Shown here in pieces: positions 29,441 to 38,010 of a DNA stretch of 64,000 nt. The translations under genes were made by a program, and so were the position numbers. Under the pieces are notes generated by a model. It saw only the letters and a program-made list of their open reading frames with translations. It was not told the DNA's origin and made no database searches. Location of the stretch: contig JAVJVK010000001.1 of the NCBI GenBank assembly GCA_040221175.1, positions 124,001 through 188,000 of the forward strand. Reading direction: 5' to 3'. Every line of letters starts with the position of its first letter. Within the stretch, counting starts at the first letter, position 1. This DNA is from Phycisphaerales bacterium (GTDB lineage Bacteria > Planctomycetota > Phycisphaerae > Phycisphaerales > UBA1924).

Positions 29441-29962
29441 ATGAAGCTCCCCTTCGCGCCGGCTACCCTCGCCATCCTCCTCGCCATCGCCGCCGGCCTC
29501 TGCTGGGGCGTGGGTGAGGTCTTCACCCGCCAGGTGCTGCACAGCAAGGAGATCGGCCCCTTCGCCGCCCTGCTCGTGCGCACGATGGTCGCCCTGCCCC
29601 TGATCGCCCTGGCCTACCTCGCCGCCGCGCACTTAGGGCTCGTCACCAGCGAGGTCCCCGGCTGGCGCGTGAACCTGTCGACGGCCAACTGGCTGCGATT
29701 GCTGCTCGGTTCCGGTCTGCTCGCCGCCGCCCTCGCGCTGGTGTTCTTTTATGCCGCCCTCAGCCTGGGCCAGGTCTCGGTGGTCAAGCCCATCGCCTTC
29801 GCCGTCGCGCCGGTCACGGCGGTCTTCTTAGGCGCGCTGCTGCTGGGCGAGCCGCTCACGCTGCGCAAGGGCATCGCCATCGCCTTCATCGCCGCGGACA
29901 TCGTGCTGATGGCGGCGCCGGGCAAGGCGGGCTCGTCCGCGACTTCGACGACGGCGAACTGA
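29441..29962 (+). CDS. EamA/DMT-superfamily membrane protein (single EamA unit)
   Basis: 173 aa, one EamA-like unit of about five helices, half the size of a ten-helix drug/metabolite transporter. It begins MKLPFAPATLAILLAIAAGL, then CWGVGEVFTRQVL, and ends with the EamA-typical SVVKPIAFAVAPVTAVFLGA and LLLGEPLTLRKGIAIA. Such half transporters are thought to pair. The C-terminal unit is repeated as a truncated copy at 31598-31757, with the sulfatase-modifying-factor-like gene lying between. Confidence 0.8.
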   Translation: MKLPFAPATLAILLAIAAGLCWGVGEVFTRQVLHSKEIGPFAALLVRTMVALPLIALAYLAAAHLGLVTSEVPGWRVNLSTANWLRLLLGSGLLAAALALVFFYAALSLGQVSVVKPIAFAVAPVTAVFLGALLLGEPLTLRKGIAIAFIAADIVLMAAPGKAGSSATSTTAN

Positions 29963-29985
29963 GAACCACGGGCGGCGTGCCCGGA

Positions 29986-31503
29986 TTACTCGCGGACCAG
30001 CACCGGCCGGAAGCCCTGGAAGTGCATGGCCACGCCCGGCACGCCGCTGTCGCGCTTGCCGCAGGAGCAGCGATGGTCGCGGGTGTCGAACGCGCCCCCG
30101 CGCCGCACGCGCTCGGGCTCGTTGCTGCCCCAGCTGCGGATCGCCCGGGCCCGTGGCACGCCGGTGGGGTCCACGCCGCTGATGGGCTGACGCATATACG
30201 CCCAGTCTCGGCCCCACTCCATCGCGTTGCCGTGCATGTCGAAGAGCCCGAAGTCGTTGGGCAGCAGCTGCGCCACCGGCTGGGGCTGCTGGCCGGAGTT
30301 CTCGAACCACCACATGATCTCGTCCGCCGGCTGGCCGGCCGGGGAGAACGGCTGCGATCGCCCCGCCTGGCAGGCCCGCTCCCACTGGGCCTCGGTGGGC
30401 AGGTCGTACGCCCAGCCGTCCAGGGCCTGGCCGCGCGCCGCCTCCATCGCCGTGAGCGACCGGCACCACGCGTCGGCCTGGTCCCAGAGGACGCGCAGCG
30501 CCGGCAGATCCGAGAAGGTCTTGAGCGATCCCGTCCGGTGGCCGGCGTGCTCCACCCGGGCCACGTGCGTGTTGGTCGCCTCGGTGACGGACATGTAGTA
30601 CTCGCGCGTGAGCGTCACGGTCGGGCGCGGCGAGCCCACCTGGAACTCGCCGGGCTGGAAGCGCCCCGCGGGGATGCGCACCAGCAGCATGCCCAGGCTG
30701 TTGACGACGTAGCTATCGCGCCCCCGCGCGTCGTCGCGCGGCCCGTGCACGGCCATGACGCCCCCCTCGATGCGGCCCGAAGATGGTGAGCCTTCGGGCC
30801 CCGTCCATTCCTGCCCGTGCATCAGGGCGTGGGCCGGTAGGGGCGCGCCCGGCTGCTGGCCGGCCAGGTGGCGCTCGCGCAGCTCGAACAGCCCGCGCCA
30901 CCGCGGCTCGCCCGGATCGTCCACCGCCACCCGCGTGGCCGCGTCGATGGGATCGATGCCGCCGACGACCACCGTCAATTCGCCCGTGGAGGCCAGCGCG
31001 CCCGGCAGCACGATCGATCGCAGCGCCCAGGCGTCCGGCTGCCCGTCGTCGTCCCCTTCGGCTCGGCTCCGCTTCTCGTGCGACACGGCGGTGATGGCCA
31101 GGCCGGCCGCTGGCGGGTGCTCGATGGCCCCCGCATCGATCCGCGCGACCGTGCCGGGCTCGATCCGCCCGAGGAAGTCGCCCCCGGCCCACAGCTCGAC
31201 CGGCCACGCGGCGCGGTTGTGGGCCACGATCGTGCGCGGGGCCCCGGCGGCTGGCGTGGTGGGGCTGGCCGCGGCCAACGGGTCGGGCGACGGGGCGGAC
31301 CAGGGCACGGGCGACGCCGCCGGCGAACCGGGCCCGGCCGCGGCGGACCGCCCACCCTCGCCGGGCGGCTCGCTGGACAGCAGCACCAGCCCGAGCCCGG
31401 CGGCCACCAGCACCAGCAACGCCCCGGCCACGAGCAGGGCCATCCGCACGCCGCCTCGCCCGCCGGCTCGGTCCGGCTCGGGGTTCTTCGAGGGCTCGGG
31501 CAC
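29986..31503 (-). CDS. Membrane-anchored FGE/SUMF-fold protein, probably non-catalytic
   Basis: 505 aa from the GTG at 31503 (AGGAGGA upstream). One membrane helix (LLVAGALLVLVAAGLGLVLL) near residues 22-43 is followed by a Pro/Ala/Ser linker. A PEGA-like beta segment (VELWAGGDFLGRIEPGTVAR) comes next. The C-terminal 200 residues are a formylglycine-generating-enzyme fold: MSVTEATNTH, LPTEAQWERACQAG, DMHGNAMEWGRDW and RRGGAFDTRDHRCSC. The catalytic Cys that follows GGS in true FGE is Thr here (GGAFDT), so sulfatase activation is unlikely. A periplasmic binding role is inferred. The gene sits between an intact and a truncated EamA copy. Confidence 0.78.
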   Translation of the reverse strand: MPEPSKNPEPDRAGGRGGVRMALLVAGALLVLVAAGLGLVLLSSEPPGEGGRSAAAGPGSPAASPVPWSAPSPDPLAAASPTTPAAGAPRTIVAHNRAAWPVELWAGGDFLGRIEPGTVARIDAGAIEHPPAAGLAITAVSHEKRSRAEGDDDGQPDAWALRSIVLPGALASTGELTVVVGGIDPIDAATRVAVDDPGEPRWRGLFELRERHLAGQQPGAPLPAHALMHGQEWTGPEGSPSSGRIEGGVMAVHGPRDDARGRDSYVVNSLGMLLVRIPAGRFQPGEFQVGSPRPTVTLTREYYMSVTEATNTHVARVEHAGHRTGSLKTFSDLPALRVLWDQADAWCRSLTAMEAARGQALDGWAYDLPTEAQWERACQAGRSQPFSPAGQPADEIMWWFENSGQQPQPVAQLLPNDFGLFDMHGNAMEWGRDWAYMRQPISGVDPTGVPRARAIRSWGSNEPERVRRGGAFDTRDHRCSCGKRDSGVPGVAMHFQGFRPVLVRE

Positions 31504-31597
31504 GGGGTCCTCCTGCAACCGGCGTCGCCCGACGCTAGGCCGAGCCGGCGGCCCGCCCACCCATCCACTCACCCGCTCGCTCACCCACCCGGCCGCC

Positions 31598-31757
31598 CTC
31601 GGCCCCGGCCAGGTCCCGGCGGTCAAGCCCATCGCCTTCGCCGTCGCCCCGGTAACGGCCGTCTTCCTGGGAGCCCTCCTGCTCGGCGAGCCGCTGACGC
31701 TGCGTAAGCTCCTGGCCATCGCCCTGATCGTCGCGGGCATCGTGCTGGGCAGCGGCC
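31598..31757 (+). pseudogene. Truncated EamA C-terminal unit (gene remnant)
   Basis: The plus strand encodes LGPGQVPAVKPIAFAVAPVT, then AVFLGALLLGEPLTLRKLLA and IALIVAGIVLG. This matches the end of the EamA gene at 29441-29962 over about 50 residues. Over the 29 best-matching codons the amino acids are identical, while about 11 bases differ, all synonymous by eye. No N-terminal half, start codon or proper stop exists here. The rest was probably lost when the intervening 1.6 kb arrived or rearranged. Confidence 0.7.
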
Positions 31758-31800
31758 GAGTAAGTCTGAAGCGGCTACCGAGACGCCGTTGGGCCGCTGG

Positions 31801-32061
31801 CTACGCCCTCTTGGCATCCAAACGGGCCAATCCCGCCTGGGAGATGGCGTACGCGTCCCCATCGGTCTCGAGCAGCGCCCGCTGGGCCAGATCATCCAGG
31901 GTGCGGCCCAGCGCCGTCGCGTGGCTCGGTGAGAGGCCGAGAACATCGAGCAGCATCGAGGTTGTCGCATGACCGGCATGGACGCACCAGAGCAGGCACC
32001 ATTCCTCCGCGGCGGCGCGTGTCGTGGGGGCATCGTCATTGGTCGGTTCATCGTGCATCAT
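31801..32061 (-). CDS. Small winged-helix-like protein
   Basis: 86 aa from the ATG at 32061 (GGGAGGAG 7 nt upstream), overlapping the helicase stop (ATGATG/TGA). The sequence is mostly helical: VLGLSPSHATALGRTLDDLA, then QRALLETDGDAYAISQAGLA. The ordering of an H-T-H and a short beta wing fits a MarR/ArsR-like DNA-binding fold, but similarity is weak. Tight coupling to the helicase suggests a shared function. Confidence 0.55.
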   Translation of the reverse strand: MMHDEPTNDDAPTTRAAAEEWCLLWCVHAGHATTSMLLDVLGLSPSHATALGRTLDDLAQRALLETDGDAYAISQAGLARLDAKRA

Positions 32062-34793
32062 CGCTTCGCTCCTCCCATTGCATCCAGATCCGCAAGTACG
32101 CGCGAGAGCAAGCTCATACTGGGCCACTCGCCCCGGCGGCGGGCTTCGGCTCGCTGCCTTGACGCATCCTTCAGGTACGCGTCGATGTCGCCCACGATGA
32201 ACAGGCCCTGCCTGGCCCTGGTCAACGCCACGTTCCAGCGCTTGGGGTTGTCCAAGAACTTCGTGGCGTGACTCTTCACGAGGCTGAGCAGCACGTAATC
32301 AGCCTCCTTGCCCTGGCAACTGTCCAGCGTGCAAGACTCCACGGTGATGGGTAGCTCGGAGAGATCCAGGGACTGCAGTTCACAGTCGAAGAGTCGCCGC
32401 TGTTCGTTGTAGGCCATCAGCACCATGATGCTCGCGTGTTCGGCATCGCACGGCGTCGCGGCGAGCGCGTTCAGCAGGTTCGTGATCACTTTGACCTCCG
32501 CCGGATTGGACTCGTGAGGCGCATCCTCGGGGCGATCGACCTGGATCAGCCGAACGCCTGCCTCGCCCCCGGCGTCTGGCAACCCATCGTGCAGCGCCTG
32601 GCCCGCGTAGAACAGCTCGCGTGGCAAACGCGACAGGCTCGGATGCATCCGGTACTGCTTCTTGAGCACGCCGGTGAACGGCTGCACCCGCTCGCACAAG
32701 TTCCGTAGGCACCGGCCCGCCAGTTCTGCCATCGGTGACACGTCGAAGTGCTCCGAGTCCGGCAGACCGAGGAGCATGTCGTACACCGACACGGTGTTGG
32801 CGAGCAACCGGTCGGCGATGGCCTGGATCAGGTGCTGGCGGTCCTCCCCAAGCCCGAGTTCGTCGATGGCCGCTTGCGAGGGCAGATACTTGTGCAGTCC
32901 CTTGCGGAAGCGCACGAGCGAGAGCTTTTGCTCTGCGAGGGCTTCCCAGGGCTGGGCGTGGTACGTGTTGAAGCACGTCTCGAAGACCCGAGCGCCGGCG
33001 CGGTCCCGCTCGCCGACCAGCCGTTCGTCGCGGATCGCCACGCGGCATTCGAGCCCGATCTCCACCAGCACCCGCGCGTCGCCATCGAATCGATCGAGCG
33101 CCGATTCGATCTCGTCGGCCTCGCACACCAGGATGCCCGATCCGATGCCACGCTCGGGGGCCTCATCGATCGTTCCGATGCTCGGCGTTCTGTCGAGGCC
33201 CGCGCCGTTGGCGTGCGCGACGATCGCGTCTGCCACGCGGTCGGGATCGCGCGCGACGACCACCAGTCGGGCCATCTCCCGTTCGAAGGGCTTGGCCCGC
33301 TCGAGCACCGCGCCGACCGAGCACACCAGTTCCAGCGCCGGGTCGATCACGTCGCGCAGCGTCCAGGCGCACTCGACCGGGTCGCAGAAGGGCGGCAACT
33401 GCTGCGGATCGCCCACCAGCACCCAACGCCGCGCCTTCACCGCGATCGCCAGGAACTCGGGCACGGTCAGCTTGGAGACCTCGTCGATGATGAGCGTGTC
33501 GAAGGCGCCCGGCTCGGCGTCGCCGATGCCCTCGTGCGACAGGATGCCGATGGGCGTGCCGCAGATGACCGAGTGCTGCTCCGCCAGCGCCGCCGTGAGC
33601 GGGCCCGTGGTCGTGTCGCCATCGTCGAGTTGATCGAACACGCCGCCGGCGCCCTCGACGCGCCGGCGCAGCACGGCCTCCACGCGATCCTCGATGGCGT
33701 ACTCACGGACCTGCGTCGTCCGGCTGCTCCAATACCGCTGAGCCTTCTCGCTCAAACGGTTCGGCCGCGTTGCGAATCTCACCGGCAGCGTGGCGGGGTG
33801 CAGGTCGTCGTTCCTGCCGTCGATGTCGGTCAGCTTCTCCACCACGTTGTCGATGGCCACGTGCGTGGGCGAGACCACCAGCACGCGCTCGCCGCGATCG
33901 ACCAATCGCCGGATGATCGAGCCGATCACCGTGGTCTTGCCCGCGCCGGGCGGGCCGTGGACGACCGCGAAGTGGTCGGTGTCCAGGGCGGCCCGGACGC
34001 ACGCGTGCTGGTGCTCGTCGAGCCGCTCGTCGGGCATGGCCTCGAACGCAGCCGCGGCGCGATCGGCTGGCTCGGGCAGGTCGGCTTCCAGCCCCACCAA
34101 CGCTCGCAGCGGCGCAAGCGGCCCATCGGTGGCCGCCCGCTCGATAGCGTCCAGCGCGTCCAGCTGGCGCTCGAGCTGCACCAGGTTGGGCACGATGGCG
34201 ATGGCGGCGATGCTGGCGGGGTTCATCGGCCCGCGCGCCAGATCGAGCTTGACGACGCGCTCGGCCGAACCGTGCCAGTCATTCTTGAAGCCCACCAACT
34301 GGACCGCCTCGGGCCGGGCCTCCATCTCGACGAACGCGCGGGGTTTCTCGCGGAGCAGCCGGGCCTGCTCGCCGGTCAGCAGCACGACCTCGCCCTCGTC
34401 GCGCAGGACGCTCTGGAGCTCCTCGACGATCTCCTTCTCGCGTCCGCGATTGGCCCCGTCGTAGTCGAAGTCGACGCGGACTCGGACGCAGCCTTCGTCA
34501 TCGCCGTCGGCCTCGGTTGTCTGCCAGACCGCCGCCTCGCCGCCCACGCCCCGGCGGGGCGCGTGCCGGGCGGCCCCTTCGCACAGGGCGCCGAAGATGC
34601 CCGCGTTGCCGCCGGACGCCGCCTCGTCTGGCCCGTGGTCCGCCCGCCGCGACGGCCGGGGCACCGTGGCCACCACCGGGCGGGCCAGGAGCCGGTCGAT
34701 CCGGGCTTCCAGGCTGCGGCGGACGTGGTGGGCGAGCGGCTCGAGTGGTTCGGGCTGCTCGGGCAGGTCGGGCAGGTCGGCACGGGCGATCAT
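32058..34793 (-). CDS. Superfamily 1 (Upf1/DNA2-like) helicase
   Basis: 911 aa, ATG at 34793 after AGGAG. The N-terminal 250 residues are unassigned. The core then has Walker A GPPGAGKTT (residues 280-288), motif Ia VVSPTHVAIDNVVEKL, Walker B LIIDEVSK, motif III LVGDPQQLPPF, motif IV/V LKKQYRMHPSLSRLP, CTLDSCQGKEADYVLLSLV and motif VI RWNVALTRARQGLFIVGD. This is the Upf1/SMUBP2/DNA2 type of RNA or DNA helicase. No nuclease domain is evident. A roughly 190-residue insert lies between motifs III and IV. It is cotranscribed with the small winged-helix-like gene. A defence or repair role is possible but unsupported. Confidence 0.85.
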   Translation of the reverse strand: MIARADLPDLPEQPEPLEPLAHHVRRSLEARIDRLLARPVVATVPRPSRRADHGPDEAASGGNAGIFGALCEGAARHAPRRGVGGEAAVWQTTEADGDDEGCVRVRVDFDYDGANRGREKEIVEELQSVLRDEGEVVLLTGEQARLLREKPRAFVEMEARPEAVQLVGFKNDWHGSAERVVKLDLARGPMNPASIAAIAIVPNLVQLERQLDALDAIERAATDGPLAPLRALVGLEADLPEPADRAAAAFEAMPDERLDEHQHACVRAALDTDHFAVVHGPPGAGKTTVIGSIIRRLVDRGERVLVVSPTHVAIDNVVEKLTDIDGRNDDLHPATLPVRFATRPNRLSEKAQRYWSSRTTQVREYAIEDRVEAVLRRRVEGAGGVFDQLDDGDTTTGPLTAALAEQHSVICGTPIGILSHEGIGDAEPGAFDTLIIDEVSKLTVPEFLAIAVKARRWVLVGDPQQLPPFCDPVECAWTLRDVIDPALELVCSVGAVLERAKPFEREMARLVVVARDPDRVADAIVAHANGAGLDRTPSIGTIDEAPERGIGSGILVCEADEIESALDRFDGDARVLVEIGLECRVAIRDERLVGERDRAGARVFETCFNTYHAQPWEALAEQKLSLVRFRKGLHKYLPSQAAIDELGLGEDRQHLIQAIADRLLANTVSVYDMLLGLPDSEHFDVSPMAELAGRCLRNLCERVQPFTGVLKKQYRMHPSLSRLPRELFYAGQALHDGLPDAGGEAGVRLIQVDRPEDAPHESNPAEVKVITNLLNALAATPCDAEHASIMVLMAYNEQRRLFDCELQSLDLSELPITVESCTLDSCQGKEADYVLLSLVKSHATKFLDNPKRWNVALTRARQGLFIVGDIDAYLKDASRQRAEARRRGEWPSMSLLSRVLADLDAMGGAKR

Positions 34794-34903
34794 GGCGTGG
34801 CTCCTGGTCGTGGTGGATCGTTCGAGGTCTCAGGTGATGTTCCGAACGTCTATGCGTGTACACCCACGGGCTCGCGCAGTTGATCCTCCTTGCTCCTCAA
34901 AGC

Positions 34904-35134
34904 CGCCTCCATCCCAATGCCCGCCGCCACCTCCCCTGGTACGCCCGTCTTCGCCCCAGAGCCCGGTGCCTTTGCCCCGGGAATCCGTGCCTTCACCGCA
35001 AAGGCACGGATTTCCACGCCGAAAACACCCGCTCCCGGCCCGGATCCGCCCGGATTCGCGGCAGGGAGCGCAGGACCTGCGCTGATGGCGGCCGTCTTCA
35101 TGGCCGGTGCGATTCCCGCTGGAGTCCCCCCGCG
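34904..35134 (+). repeat. Degenerate 21-bp-period repeat with internal hairpin
   Basis: The 404-bp gap between the helicase and the 233-aa gene shows weak 21-bp periodicity from about 34904 to 35134 (about 11 units). Unit beginnings such as CGTCTTCGCC, TGCCTTTGCC, TGCCTTCACC and CGTCTTCATG recur at 34946, 34967, 34988 and 35093. It contains a 12-bp perfect inverted repeat, AATCCGTGCCTT (34982-34993) with AAGGCACGGATT (35001-35012). A GGATCCG core occurs at about 35042. The end of the array is 63 bp from the ATG of a paralogue of the gene that follows the other array. Confidence 0.6.
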
Positions 35135-35197
35135 AAGGGTCCGATGACGGGAGGGACCCGGCCCGCCCCCGTGCGGCCCAGAAAGGAAGCACCCGCC

Positions 35198-35899
35198 ATG
35201 GCACGACGCGCCCCCAAGCCCGACGCCCAGTTCCTGCTCAAGGCCCGCCTGCACGCCAGCCGCTGGAAGGAGCAGGGCGACGCCAGCCTGGGCCTGAGCC
35301 CCGGCGACGCCCAGGCCCTGCAGGATCTGGTGGCCGAGGCGACCGCCGCCGCCGAGGAGTACCGCCGGCTCGAAGCCGCCGCCCGGGCCGCCAACGAGCA
35401 GCGACGCATCGCCATGAAGCGGGCCCGCGGGTCCTACGGCGCCCTGGTCACCCGCATCGATGGCTTCGCCAGGTACACCCGGGACGCGAGCGTCTGGGTC
35501 CGCGCCCGCCTAGCGCCACCGGCCCGACCCGGGCCCCGGCCCATCCCCACGGCCCCGACCGCCAGCGAGGCGAACCTGCAAACCGGCGGGTCGATCGAGG
35601 TGCGCTTCAAGGGCACCGGCGACGGCGTGCTCTACGAGATCCAGCGGCAGGTGGTCGGGCTCGATGGGAGGGAAGGCCCGTGGGCCACGGTGGCCCCGGG
35701 CGTGGGCAAGCGCTGGGTCGATGAGTGCCCGCCCTCGGGCGTGTTAGAGGTGCGCTACCGGGCCCGCGCGATGCGGCCGGGCCGCAAGGGGCCGTTCGGG
35801 CCGGCGAGCGTGAGCCCATGGTCGATGGCGGTGGGGGCGCGGTTTGGGTGTGGGGAGGTGGCGCAGGTGGTGGAGCTGGCGCCGGGGCGGGCGGCGTAG
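35198..35899 (+). CDS. Helical plus fibronectin-III-like protein, family A copy 2
   Basis: 233 aa from ATG 35198 with AAAGGAAG about 10 nt upstream. Same architecture as the protein at 20734-21414. A helical stretch (EEYRRLEAAARAANEQRRIA) is followed by ALVTRIDGFARYTRD, a Pro-rich hinge (PPARPGPRPIPTAP) and a beta domain (YEIQRQVVGLDGREGPWATV, EVRYRARAMRPGRKGPFGPA). No signal peptide or membrane helix. Overall identity to copy 1 is low by eye, but the motif order is the same. Function unknown. Confidence 0.65.
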   Translation: MARRAPKPDAQFLLKARLHASRWKEQGDASLGLSPGDAQALQDLVAEATAAAEEYRRLEAAARAANEQRRIAMKRARGSYGALVTRIDGFARYTRDASVWVRARLAPPARPGPRPIPTAPTASEANLQTGGSIEVRFKGTGDGVLYEIQRQVVGLDGREGPWATVAPGVGKRWVDECPPSGVLEVRYRARAMRPGRKGPFGPASVSPWSMAVGARFGCGEVAQVVELAPGRAA

Positions 35900-35945
35900 A
35901 AGGAATCGCGCATACCCAAGATCGCGGCGCGGTTGCGATCCAACG

Positions 35946-36242
35946 TCATGGCGCGGCGTTGCGGTCGTCGTCTGATTGGCGCTTTCGGATGACGAGCAGC
36001 CACCATGCCGTCCACGCGAGGCCCGGCAGCGACCCGAAGTCGATCACGAGCGGAACCCACCACCAGGAGCCAATGTCGTGCCGCGGCCAAAGCGCGATCG
36101 CTGCCGCCCCGAGCACGCCGCCGAGCAGCGGAGACCACGATCCCGATGGTCGGCCGATTGCACCACGGATCGCGCGACGCCAGTTATCGACGATGATGGC
36201 CGCCGAGAGCAGCGCGAGCACGATGGACAGGGCGAGCAGCAT
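35946..36242 (-). CDS. Small multi-span membrane protein
   Basis: 98 aa from the ATG at 36242; an upstream ATG at 36302 is possible. Three hydrophobic segments: LLALSIVLALLSAAIIV, LLGGVLGAAAIALWP and WWWVPLVIDFGSLPGLAW. The tail is charged (RKRQSDDDRNAAP). No family is recognised. Confidence 0.5.
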   Translation of the reverse strand: MLLALSIVLALLSAAIIVDNWRRAIRGAIGRPSGSWSPLLGGVLGAAAIALWPRHDIGSWWWVPLVIDFGSLPGLAWTAWWLLVIRKRQSDDDRNAAP

Positions 36243-36306
36243 CGCGGGCGATGGTAGCGATCGGCGGCCTACTTCCGCCCCTTCGCCTAGCCCATCACCC
36301 AACTAT

Positions 36307-36849
36307 CTACTTGAGCTCCAAAAGAGCCGGATTCTCCAACAGCTCTTGAAGCTCTCTGTCTCGCAGCAGGTCCGTTGCCTTGTCGATATCCTGTACTCTG
36401 CAATAGTAAAGAGTAAAAGACTTGTGACGAGGCGAGTGGCCACCGATCATAAAAACATTTGTGCCTGGATCTTGCTTGAGTTCGAAGTACCAGCCGACCT
36501 TGGTCCATGAACCACTGTCATTCATAACAAGCGGTCGTGCCCTAAAGTACCTGCCAACAAATATGCTAATATCGTCAATCCGAACAATCGTACTGTCTGT
36601 GAAGTCCAGTTCGATCTCTCCGCGACGTATCGACACGTTGGCGTCTGCTTCTGCCGCTTCGACAACCATCAAGAGCCCCGCGTAGTCTTGCGGGAGACGA
36701 ACAATTAGCTCAGTGGTTTGTCTTGCACTTACATAGCCAATGGCCACGAATATAAAGATTCCAGTGAGCATTATAATCGGCAGCCATACAGCGAACAGCA
36801 CGTGGCGTGATCGCGAAGGCTTGGCGTATTCGCCCCGACTCGTGTGCAA
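36307..36849 (-). CDS. Single-span membrane protein in a low-G+C patch
   Basis: 180 aa from a TTG at 36849 with GGAGAG about 8 nt upstream. One N-terminal membrane helix (LFAVWLPIIMLTGIFIFVAI), then a beta-rich extracytoplasmic domain and a charged helical end (DLLRDRELQELLENPALLEL). Sampled 60-nt lines give about 40-50% G+C against well over 60% for neighbours, and codon third positions are A/T-rich. This points to recent acquisition. No family is recognised. Confidence 0.6.
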   Translation of the reverse strand: MHTSRGEYAKPSRSRHVLFAVWLPIIMLTGIFIFVAIGYVSARQTTELIVRLPQDYAGLLMVVEAAEADANVSIRRGEIELDFTDSTIVRIDDISIFVGRYFRARPLVMNDSGSWTKVGWYFELKQDPGTNVFMIGGHSPRHKSFTLYYCRVQDIDKATDLLRDRELQELLENPALLELK

Positions 36850-36867
36850 TATTGATCTCTCCGGTGG

Positions 36868-38010
36868 CTACTTCCGCCCCTTGGCCTTCCCCATCATCTT
36901 CGCCCGGATCGCCGCCGCGCGCTCCTCGGCGGTCTTGGGCCGGCGCGCGGGCTCCTCGGCGGGTGCTTCCTCTTCCGCCGGCGCCTCTTCTTCCGTCGGC
37001 TCAGGCTCGATCTCGCCGGACTCTTCCTTCAGGAGCCGCTCGCGCGCGACCTCGTAGCACGTCGCCAGCAACCCCACCAGCGGGAACTTCGCGTCCTCGA
37101 AGGGGCTGGGGCCCAGGCGCCGCAGCATGGGCGTGGGCACGGGCGGGGGCTCGATGGCAAGGTCGAGCGCATCCAGGTCGGCCGGGCTCTCCCAGAAGCG
37201 TTCCATCATCGCTTCGCCCTCGGGCAGCGCCGCGTCGCTGGCGCCCTCGACCCGGGGCTGGTAGATCGGCCTGGGGTTCGCCCCGCCCGCGCTGAGCAAC
37301 CGCCGGTGGCTCATCCGCTCGGCCAGCGCGCCGTCGGGCAAACCGCGGAGCTTGAAGGCCACGGCGGGGTCGGCCGCGATCCGCTCGGCCAGCAGCATGA
37401 CCACGCAGCAGGCGTGCTTGGCCCAGCCGCCGCCCTCGGCGAGTCCGTTGGGCGTGTCGGGGCAGGTCGTGGTGATCTTCACCGCGTCGGGCGACTCGGG
37501 CAGCAGGCTCAGCCCCAGCGGGCGGAAGACCTCCTCGACGTCCTGGGGCAGGCGACCGCCGAGCACTTCCGCGGCGATGTGGGGCTGCTCGTTGAGCTGG
37601 TCGGCCACCTGGTCCCACTGCTCGGTGGTGAAGGCATCCACGTGCAGCTGCACGTCGTACGCCCGCGTGCGCCGGCCCTGCACCGAAGCGCGCACCAGCC
37701 CGGGCTCGACCACGAGCGTGCGCGTCTGGCCCAGGCGGGCGTACTCGGTTCCCTCCTCGATGGCGCCCGGCCCGGCGCTGAGTTCGATCAGCCGCATCAG
37801 CCGCCGCTCGGGCACGCTGGCCAGGTCCTCGCCCTCTTTCCGCTTGAGCCGGATGCCCCCCGAGACGCGCCTGGGCTTGGTGGGCAGCGGCCGCGGGTGG
37901 GGACGCAGGGGCGCGTTGGGCTTGGTCAGGCTGTCGCGCAGCGCCTGCACGTCCTTCTCGGTCGTGTCGGGGGTTTTGGCATCGTCCTCGGCCGGGCGCT
38001 TGTCGGCCAT
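36868..38010 (-). CDS. SWIM-zinc-finger-like protein paired with SNF2 ATPase
   Basis: 380 aa from ATG 38010, overlapping the SNF2 stop by 1 bp. The central stretch TTTCPDTPNGLAEGGGWAKH followed by ACCVVMLLAERIAADPAVAF resembles the SWIM motif CxCP...CKHxxAVLYLLAERL. The first Cys of CxC is Thr and the Cys of CKH is Ala, so zinc binding is doubtful as written. The C-terminus is acidic and Pro-rich, then basic (RAAAIRAKMMGKAKGRK). Bacterial SWIM proteins are commonly encoded beside SNF2-type ATPases. The role is probably a nucleic-acid-binding accessory. Confidence 0.7.
   Translation of the reverse strand: MADKRPAEDDAKTPDTTEKDVQALRDSLTKPNAPLRPHPRPLPTKPRRVSGGIRLKRKEGEDLASVPERRLMRLIELSAGPGAIEEGTEYARLGQTRTLVVEPGLVRASVQGRRTRAYDVQLHVDAFTTEQWDQVADQLNEQPHIAAEVLGGRLPQDVEEVFRPLGLSLLPESPDAVKITTTCPDTPNGLAEGGGWAKHACCVVMLLAERIAADPAVAFKLRGLPDGALAERMSHRRLLSAGGANPRPIYQPRVEGASDAALPEGEAMMERFWESPADLDALDLAIEPPPVPTPMLRRLGPSPFEDAKFPLVGLLATCYEVARERLLKEESGEIEPEPTEEEAPAEEEAPAEEPARRPKTAEERAAAIRAKMMGKAKGRK

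Noticed and set aside
32748-34883. Open frame of over 700 codons opposite the SF1 helicase
   Set aside because: The minus strand carries all helicase motifs; the plus frame is a shadow, common at this G+C content. The same applies to long frames opposite SNF2 (38190-40340), dnaK (7608-8648) and dnaG (62180-63913).
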